A stretch of 5,652 nucleotides of DNA from an uncultured Eubacteriales bacterium (GTDB taxonomy: Bacteria; Bacillota; Clostridia; Lachnospirales; CAG-274). The notes beneath the pieces are model-generated. The model did not search any database. It was given only the letters and a program-made list of their open reading frames with translations, and was not told the DNA's origin. The stretch lies in the NCBI GenBank assembly GCA_902495025.1, contig CABUWB010000145.1, positions 1 to 5,652 of the forward strand, in the 5' to 3' direction. Position numbers and translations under genes: made by a program. Positions within the stretch are counted from its first letter, which is position 1. Every line of letters begins with the position of its first letter. Below are positions 1 through 4,526 of the stretch, in pieces.

Positions 1-10
1 ACAAAAAAAT

Positions 11-55
11 AAACATCTATGGTATTTAGCCTAGCTGCTAATACCATAGATGTTT
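11..55 (-). terminator. Rho-independent terminator closing the five-gene unit
   Basis: A perfect 16-bp inverted repeat (11-26 against 40-55) flanks a 13-nt loop. With one bulged base at 27, three more pairs (28-30 with 37-39) could extend the stem and leave a CTAGCT loop. Read on the minus strand, the stem is followed at once by ATTTTTTTGT (10 down to 1), the U-run expected of an intrinsic terminator. It begins 15 nt after the stop codon of the last gene (71-73). The other side carries only a short A/T run, so it is best read as a terminator for the minus-strand operon, although weak action on plus-strand transcripts cannot be excluded. Confidence 0.9.
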
Positions 56-70
56 TAACTGTTAATTTGT

Positions 71-628
71 TCAACTGTTATTTAATGAGCTGCCGCAGTA
101 CTGACATACACCGCTTCTTCCTGCCCTGATTCTTGTTGTGCCCTTGCAAACATCACAAACCACATTAACAAAGCAGTATTCCTCTTCAATATCTCCGTTA
201 GACAGTATCACCCGTACCCTGCCCTTTCTTTCAAGTGTGCAGCTGCACAAATAATTATTGCTAAGCAGCATATCCAATTCGGAAATAATTATATGCTTGG
301 GCTTTCCTGTCTGCTTATTCAGCTCATCTATAGTGACTACGCCATCTTCATCACATTCAAAAATATTGCTGTAGCTGTTTGCCAAATTACATATTTTGCC
401 AGCCTTAATACCGCTGTACATCATCAGCGCAGAGGGTATGAAAAGCAAAACATAAACTATAAGGTTTTTTCTAAGCTCCAAATCGTAGCCGGTAGCAGCC
501 ATTACAATGGATGTTGCAAACAGTACGGTTAATATTGTACCGCATATTTTAAAAATATGCGTTTTAATTCCTGCTTTCGCCAATGTTTTTTTGGATAAAT
601 ATCGGCTGCCTGTATTGTATTTTTTCAT
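71..628 (-). CDS. Two-helix membrane protein with cytoplasmic winged-helix-like region and C-terminal zinc ribbon
   Basis: The 185-aa product begins with a basic N-terminus (K2, K3, R9, K13, K14, K18, K22), followed by two hydrophobic helices at about 25-45 and 56-74 joined by a short polar loop. The positive-inside rule puts both ends in the cytoplasm. Residues about 83-142 (around NIFECDEDGVVTIDELNKQTGK and ISELDMLLSNNYL) look like a small helix-helix-strand, winged-helix-like module often found in Firmicute zinc-ribbon membrane proteins. The C-terminus has a zinc ribbon with C158-x2-C161 and C175-x2-C178. The ATG at 628 is supported by AAGGTGAT five bases upstream. It is the last gene of the unit, 74 nt after the HEAT lipoprotein and just before the terminator. 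I cannot name the family. Sharing zinc ribbons with the SPFH protein two genes upstream suggests it could be the membrane partner of that protein, loosely like YdjG in Bacillus; this is inference. Confidence 0.85.
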   Translation of the reverse strand: MKKYNTGSRYLSKKTLAKAGIKTHIFKICGTILTVLFATSIVMAATGYDLELRKNLIVYVLLFIPSALMMYSGIKAGKICNLANSYSNIFECDEDGVVTIDELNKQTGKPKHIIISELDMLLSNNYLCSCTLERKGRVRVILSNGDIEEEYCFVNVVCDVCKGTTRIRAGRSGVCQYCGSSLNNS

Positions 629-702
629 TGTAAATCACCTTAATTCAATTATCAGCGTTCACTTTTTGCCTATTTGTGAGCTGAAACCCATGTATGAAAT
701 TG

Positions 703-1896
703 TTATTTATTCAGCTCATTGGCTTGGCTTTGGTACTTTTCCTGTACATCCCCAGCATCTTTATCAGTAAGACCATTTACAACGGTTGCTAAGGAATCAA
801 AGGTTTCCTTTGAACAATGAGCTGCTATTACTTCTACTGCTCCAGTTCTTGCAAAGCTGCTTGCATTTTCATCCTTTATAATGTCAGTCATTATCTGTGC
901 AAACTCATCTGCGTTGAAGTATGTTGCCTTTGCCCGCCATTCCTCATAACTTCTGTCGTTTTTGTTTTTCAAGCTGCTTATTGCTGTCCAAGATGGTATA
1001 TCATGTGTTCTAGGAGTTGTCTTAAAGTAATTCATTGTCGCATTATATGCCGCTTCGCTTGTGTTCTCGTGGAATGGAAAATCATACCAAAGCTTGTTCA
1101 GACTATCAATTCCGTTGCCATGCAGCTCGTAATCATCTGGATTGTTCAGCATGCTTACGATAGGCTCTATAATCTTTTCATCGCCTAAGCTGCCTGAAAA
1201 TCCATAAGCACGGCTGCGCACATCCTTATCCGAATCGCTCATAAGCGTAATCATTGTGTCAACTGCTCCGTCAAGACCTTTATTCCAAGAGCTGCCGATA
1301 GCTATAGCTGCCTGTTCTCTTACCTTGCTGTTTTCATTTTTTGCGGAGTTAAGCAAAAATTCACCTATATCTGGGTCGTTTGCTCCCTCGTTGCCAAAGG
1401 TGTTTAATGCGCAGCAAATTACATAAGGCTCGGTTTCATTTTTAAGCAGCTCCTTTGAGGCTGAAACATCTTCATCACTTACGCCTAATATTGAGCTCAT
1501 TTGCTGTATAGCGTAACCTCTTACCTGCGGAGCGTCGCTCTTTAAAAGAGTACCTATATATTCCGATGCTTCGGGGAATGTTGCTCCGTTATCCTTCAAT
1601 TTTTGTATTGCCTTTTTAGTGATGTTATCTTCCAGCTCCATATCTTCCGTTATGGTTACATTAGAAAATGTGGAAACAAGGTCGATATATTCTTCGGCGG
1701 TAACATTTGTTTGGTCCTTAATTTTGCTTATCAAATCGTCCTCTGTCATATTCGCATAATCTAAATCTGTTTCGGTTGTGTTGCCTGCTTCCGTTTGTGT
1801 GTTTGTTTCAGTTTGTGTGTTTGCAGTCTTATCTCCGCAAGCTGCAAGAGAAAAGGTCATACCTGCTGCCAAAATTAATGCTAATGCTTTTTTCAT
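703..1896 (-). CDS. HEAT-repeat lipoprotein
   Basis: The 397-aa product starts with a clear lipoprotein signal peptide: basic MKK, a hydrophobic core, and the lipobox L17-A18-A19-C20, so it should be lipid-anchored on the outer face of the membrane. A Thr/Gln/Glu/Asn-rich linker follows (about 24-44), then an acidic helical part. Helical repeats of HEAT type follow at about 108-138, 143-170, 175-205, 210-240, 241-270 and 331-362, most with the turn-Asp-x-x-Val-Arg pattern (DAPQVRGYA, NSKVREQAA, DKDVRSRAY). Such repeats make curved protein-binding scaffolds; no catalytic motif is seen. The ATG at 1896 is preferred over an in-frame ATG at 1932, because AGGAGG sits 8 nt before it and the signal peptide begins exactly there. 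It lies 52 nt after the SPFH gene with no terminator between, so it is probably co-transcribed. The specific binding partner cannot be told from sequence. Confidence 0.9.
   Translation of the reverse strand: MKKALALILAAGMTFSLAACGDKTANTQTETNTQTEAGNTTETDLDYANMTEDDLISKIKDQTNVTAEEYIDLVSTFSNVTITEDMELEDNITKKAIQKLKDNGATFPEASEYIGTLLKSDAPQVRGYAIQQMSSILGVSDEDVSASKELLKNETEPYVICCALNTFGNEGANDPDIGEFLLNSAKNENSKVREQAAIAIGSSWNKGLDGAVDTMITLMSDSDKDVRSRAYGFSGSLGDEKIIEPIVSMLNNPDDYELHGNGIDSLNKLWYDFPFHENTSEAAYNATMNYFKTTPRTHDIPSWTAISSLKNKNDRSYEEWRAKATYFNADEFAQIMTDIIKDENASSFARTGAVEVIAAHCSKETFDSLATVVNGLTDKDAGDVQEKYQSQANELNK
1782..1825 (-). repeat. Short in-frame repeat coding the Thr/Gln/Glu linker
   Basis: Two imperfect copies of an 18-nt unit encode NTQTET and NTQTEA just after the lipobox cysteine of the HEAT lipoprotein. 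The product is a flexible, polar tether between the lipid anchor and the folded repeats. Such short repeats can change length by replication slippage without breaking the frame. Confidence 0.55.
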
Positions 1897-1904
1897 TATA
1901 AAAG

Positions 1905-1910
1905 CCTCCT
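1905..1910 (-). promoter_or_regulatory. Ribosome binding site deciding the HEAT lipoprotein start
   Basis: AGGAGG on the minus strand lies 8 nt upstream of the ATG at 1896. It lies inside the coding frame that would result from the upstream ATG at 1932, which has no comparable site. This fixes the start at 1896 and removes twelve spurious residues in front of the signal peptide. Confidence 0.88.
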
Positions 1911-1948
1911 TTATATTTATAATAAAAACCAATTAATCTTTGTTTTCT

Positions 1949-3274
1949 TTATTGTTTATCGTTGTCATCAAAAACATCTCCACACTCTGGGCAAAACCTT
2001 GGTGGATTTGAAGGGTCATCCGGCTCCCAGCCGCACTTGTCGCACTTGTAAAGAGGAGCACCCGCAGGCTTTGGCTTACCGCAGTTCATACAAAATCTGC
2101 CCTTGTTTACAGTGCCGCAGGAGCAGCTCCAGCCATCGGACGCAGGCTGCGGCTTACCGCAATTCATACAGAATTTGCCTGTGTTGCCGCCCTGACCGCA
2201 TGAGCATGCCCAGCCTGCCGGCGCTGCCTGTTGCTGTGGCTGTTGTGGCTGCTGTGGCTGCTGTTGACCCATTGAAAACAGATTAGCCGCATTCATGCCG
2301 CCCATATTCTGCGCCATATTCATACCAAAGAAGCCGCCCATAGCGCCCATTCCGCCCTCGTTGCTTGCTGCGCTCTGCATAGCCTGAGCCTGTGAACCAA
2401 CCAAATGAGCCGCTGCCATGGTAGGATTGCGAAATACTGCGTTTCTCTGTACTTCCTTAATCATCTTTTCGTCCTCTTCAGACGCATTAACAGCTGAAAC
2501 GCCAAATACCACAATTTCAATACCCCTTAAATCTCTCCATTTTGCAGAAAGAACCTCATTTAATGCATCACCTATTTCCATTGTGTGAGCAGGTAAGGAG
2601 CTGTAGCGTATACCCATATCGGAGATTTTTGCAAAGGCAGGCTGCAGCGCAGTTAAAAGCTCTGTTTTAAGCTGACTGTCAATGCTCTCACGCAAAAAAT
2701 AATTGGCTACATTTCCGCATACATTGGTATAGAAAAGCATAGGGTTTGTAATTTTGTAGGAATATTCGCCATGGCAGCGTATCGCAATATCCACATCAAG
2801 ACCTATGTTATTATCCACAACCCTAAAGGGAACAGGTGACGGCGTACCATACTTGTTGCCCATAATTTCCTTTGTGTTAAAGTAGTAGACCCTCTGGTCT
2901 TTTCCCGTATCGCCGCCAAAGGTAAAACGCTTTCCTATTTGGGCAAAGCTCTTCTTAATCCCCTCGCCGAGACCGCCGTAAAAAATACTTGGCTCCGTTG
3001 ATGTATCATAGACAAATTCCCCCGGCTCTGCACAAATCTCCACTACCTTTCCGCTTTCAACAATAATCATACATTGTCCGTCATTTACGGAAATTATGGA
3101 GCCGTTTGAAATAATGTTGTCCTCGCCCTTCCTGTTGGAGCTTCTTCCGCTTGTTCTCTTTTCGCCCTTAGCTGCCAAAACATCAGCGTCCATACTCTCA
3201 CAGTAAAAGTATTCACGCCATTGGTCTGCAAGCACGCCGCCTGCTGCGCCAAGTCCCGCTTTTATAAGTCCCAT
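1949..3274 (-). CDS. SPFH-domain (YdjI/COG4260 'virion core'-type) protein with three C-terminal zinc ribbons
   Basis: The 441-aa product opens with MGLIKAGLGAAGGVLADQWR, the N-terminus typical of the bacterial YdjI-like SPFH family (Band_7_1). The SPFH part covers about 28-285: the NGSIISVNDGQCMIIVESGK beta-rich section, the FYGG segment near 98, and the helical FLRESIDSQLKTELLTAL section. A Gly/Met/Ala-rich stretch (about 305-336) and a Gln/Pro linker (337-349) follow. Then come three zinc ribbons: C357/C359/C369/C372, C384/C386/C395/C398 and C411/C414/C428/C431. There is no transmembrane helix or signal peptide, so it should be cytosolic and reach the membrane through partners or oligomerisation. 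In Bacillus subtilis, YdjI is recruited by the membrane proteins YdjG/YdjH together with a PspA paralogue; the function here is inferred from that. AGGAG 9 nt upstream supports the ATG. It sits 85 nt after the SLH lipoprotein. The 'virion core' name in databases is historical and does not mean viral origin. Confidence 0.93.
   Translation of the reverse strand: MGLIKAGLGAAGGVLADQWREYFYCESMDADVLAAKGEKRTSGRSSNRKGEDNIISNGSIISVNDGQCMIIVESGKVVEICAEPGEFVYDTSTEPSIFYGGLGEGIKKSFAQIGKRFTFGGDTGKDQRVYYFNTKEIMGNKYGTPSPVPFRVVDNNIGLDVDIAIRCHGEYSYKITNPMLFYTNVCGNVANYFLRESIDSQLKTELLTALQPAFAKISDMGIRYSSLPAHTMEIGDALNEVLSAKWRDLRGIEIVVFGVSAVNASEEDEKMIKEVQRNAVFRNPTMAAAHLVGSQAQAMQSAASNEGGMGAMGGFFGMNMAQNMGGMNAANLFSMGQQQPQQPQQPQQQAAPAGWACSCGQGGNTGKFCMNCGKPQPASDGWSCSCGTVNKGRFCMNCGKPKPAGAPLYKCDKCGWEPDDPSNPPRFCPECGDVFDDNDKQ
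2073..2180 (-). repeat. Internal duplication of the first two zinc ribbons
   Basis: Two near-identical stretches begin with GGCTTACCGCA (plus strand) at 2073 and 2151, a 78-nt offset. They encode the repeated F-C-M-N-C-G-K-P ends of zinc ribbons 1 and 2 of the SPFH protein, 26 residues apart. Both ribbons have the unusual Cys-x-Cys first knuckle, unlike the Cys-x2-Cys of ribbon 3. The pattern points to duplication of one ribbon, while the third has a separate history. Confidence 0.7.
2228..2266 (-). repeat. Gln/Pro-codon repeat (flexible linker) in the SPFH gene
   Basis: A low-complexity run of CAG/CAA/CCA-type codons with a 9-nt period (Q-Q-P units) encodes residues 337-349, between the Gly/Met-rich tail of the SPFH part and the zinc ribbons. 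It probably acts as a flexible spacer. Copy number could vary between strains. Confidence 0.75.
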
Positions 3275-3359
3275 AAATTAAATCTCCTTTCAAAAGTTGT
3301 TTTTTTATTTTTTTACAGCAAACATCAATGGTGTTTTCAGTTTGCCATACATACCAAGT
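3275..3359 (-). promoter_or_regulatory. A-rich leader before the SPFH gene; possible internal control region
   Basis: This is the largest gap in the unit. On the minus strand it holds a 15-nt run of A broken by one T (3314 down to 3300), then AAGGAG before the SPFH start. Upstream of the A-run is a weak 6-bp stem (3318-3323 with 3340-3345) that competes with a shorter pairing (3321-3326 with 3330-3335, imperfect in minus-strand RNA). The hairpin is followed by A, not T, so it is not a terminator for these genes. I see no convincing -35/-10 pair. An A-rich, unstructured leader could raise translation of the SPFH gene or form part of a secondary promoter; neither is shown by the sequence. Confidence 0.3.
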
Positions 3360-4514
3360 TTAGCTTGGCTGTTTGGTACGCATATTTTGACAAAGTGTTT
3401 TGGAAATCATAACCGCTGCTTCAGAACGCTTTACCTCAGAATTAGGATAAAAGCGGTGGTCTTTACTGTCACCCTCGGCTATGCCCCTGTTATACAGCTT
3501 CCAAATTTCAACCGCATAGGGCGTACTTTTGTCTACGTCGGGTATATCGTCAAATGATATGTCATATATATCACCGACTACATCCTTTGTATAATAAGGC
3601 AATGCGTCGCAGCGTGAAAGCATATAAGCTATTTCAGCCTTCGTTGCGTTTTTGTTCCAATCAAACACAGCGTCCTCTGCTATAATAAGATTGCGGCGGC
3701 AGTAATCCACATAAATATCATACCAGTTTGCGCCAAAGTATACCGAGTCCTCCTTTGCAAATGTTTCCTTTTCCCCTGTCTGATAATTGTGTATGCAGGC
3801 AGCTATCTTTGCAGCTTCTGCACAGGTAATCCCTGCATCGGGGTCGAAGGTGTCTTCGCTTTTTCCACTTATTATGGAATAATCATAGGCTACCGCTATA
3901 TAAGGATAATACCATGCGTCTTTGGCAACGTCCGTAAACGGCAGGGAAATATCCTCTAAGGCTCTATGCCCGTATTCCGTTATATCCCATACTTCCTCAG
4001 AGTATACCAGCCTTTGTCTGCTGTCCGTTTTAAGAGAAAACTCGTTACCGCCTCGTATAAAATTAGCAATTTTGACATCGCTGTTCTCATCTGTAGAATT
4101 GCACTTGATGATAAAAGGTGCTCCGCCGTATAATTCAATTTTCTTATCCTCGCCGTCCTGCTTATATGTAATACAGTCTTCATCTCCATATCTCGAAATA
4201 ACCAAAAACCAATCATCTCCGCCTAAGTCATAGCTCTTTATTTTGTCTTTACTTTCTTCAGGCAGACCGCTGAACAGCTTGTTGATATAATAATCCTTAT
4301 TTGCTTCGCCCTCATCGCCCTTTCCCAAAAAGGCTGCCGCCCAGTAGGGATAGGCATCAATCAGGTCAAAGGGCAGAGCGTTTGCAAATTCAGTACGGTA
4401 GTTTTTGTCTATATAAACCATACCGTCACCGTCAAGCATTTGTAAATCCGGAGCACCGCAGCCAAGCATACTAAGCATAATCATAATTATTAACAACACC
4501 TTCCCAATCTTCAC
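3360..4514 (-). CDS. Putative lipoprotein with three C-terminal SLH modules
   Basis: The 384-aa product has a basic, strongly hydrophobic N-terminus ending in M16-L17-G18-C19, an acceptable though not ideal lipobox. Residues about 20-190 match no domain I recognise. Three S-layer homology modules follow: about 193-243 (begins FTDVAKDAWYYPY), 261-303 and 321-374 (begins FDDIPDV, contains KRSEAAV). SLH modules bind pyruvylated secondary wall polymer, usually through a T-R-A-E-like motif; here the motif reads T-C-A-E, T-K-A-E and K-R-S-E. The start is GTG at 4514, chosen because GGTGAT lies 6 nt upstream and the signal peptide begins there; no ATG serves as well. It starts 7 nt after the stop of the upstream SLH gene, so translation is likely coupled. 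Its SLH part is a close paralogue of that neighbour, while the N-terminal parts are unrelated. A lipid anchor plus a wall anchor in one chain is unusual. If Cys19 is not lipidated, it would be an ordinary secreted SLH protein. Confidence 0.88.
   Translation of the reverse strand: MKIGKVLLIIMIMLSMLGCGAPDLQMLDGDGMVYIDKNYRTEFANALPFDLIDAYPYWAAAFLGKGDEGEANKDYYINKLFSGLPEESKDKIKSYDLGGDDWFLVISRYGDEDCITYKQDGEDKKIELYGGAPFIIKCNSTDENSDVKIANFIRGGNEFSLKTDSRQRLVYSEEVWDITEYGHRALEDISLPFTDVAKDAWYYPYIAVAYDYSIISGKSEDTFDPDAGITCAEAAKIAACIHNYQTGEKETFAKEDSVYFGANWYDIYVDYCRRNLIIAEDAVFDWNKNATKAEIAYMLSRCDALPYYTKDVVGDIYDISFDDIPDVDKSTPYAVEIWKLYNRGIAEGDSKDHRFYPNSEVKRSEAAVMISKTLCQNMRTKQPS
3786..3938 (-). repeat. SLH1 module copy B (paralogous direct repeat)
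   Basis: This segment encodes the first SLH module of the putative lipoprotein (residues 193-243). It matches the module at 4915-5067 at 44 of 51 residues and shares an exact 20-nt block (3904-3923 here, 5033-5052 there). The two remaining SLH modules also align between the genes but are more divergent. This shows a tandem duplication of the SLH-coding part. Confidence 0.85.
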
Positions 4515-4526
4515 AATATAATCACC
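4515..4526 (-). promoter_or_regulatory. Shine-Dalgarno site overlapping the upstream stop codon
   Basis: On the minus strand, AAGGGGTGAT contains GGTGAT (4526 down to 4521), 6 nt before the GTG start at 4514. The same bases contain the final glycine codon and TGA stop (4524-4522) of the upstream SLH gene. Ribosomes finishing the first gene therefore end on the initiation site of the second, a layout typical of translational coupling, which may compensate for the weaker GTG start. Confidence 0.8.

Noticed and set aside
293..1188. Plus-strand open frames at 293-532, 507-770 and 817-1188
   Set aside because: They lie opposite genes with clear domains, overlap each other, lack good ribosome sites, and their products are Cys/Tyr-rich without recognisable motifs. 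They are shadows of minus-strand coding.
1897..1932. Upstream ATG start for the HEAT lipoprotein
   Set aside because: It would put 12 residues before a textbook signal peptide, and the AGGAGG site lies inside that extension, matched to the ATG at 1896.
2073..2266. CRISPR-like or mobile-element repeat
   Set aside because: The repeats are in-frame codon repeats (zinc ribbons and Gln/Pro linker) inside a gene, without evenly spaced non-repeat spacers, inverted ends or a transposase.
1999..2286. Plus-strand open frame opposite the zinc ribbons
   Set aside because: The product is a Cys/Arg/Ser and Ala/Val low-complexity translation of the antisense of the ribbons and Gln/Pro repeat, with no support of its own.
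1949..3274. Phage or viral origin suggested by the 'virion core protein' family name
   Set aside because: The name comes from a database label for a widespread bacterial SPFH family. No phage structural, integrase or attachment sequences are present in the window.
3300..3345. T-run and hairpin as a terminator between the SLH lipoprotein and SPFH genes
   Set aside because: The T-run is on the plus strand and precedes the stem. In the minus-strand transcript the stem is followed by A, and the pairing is weak, so it does not fit an intrinsic terminator.
3354..3368. Small CCAAG/CTTGG hairpin over the stop codon of the SLH lipoprotein gene
   Set aside because: Only 5 bp, with no T-run after it on the minus strand; likely chance.
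3922..4233. Plus-strand open frame opposite the SLH lipoprotein
   Set aside because: Fully antisense to a well-supported gene and has no domain or ribosome site.
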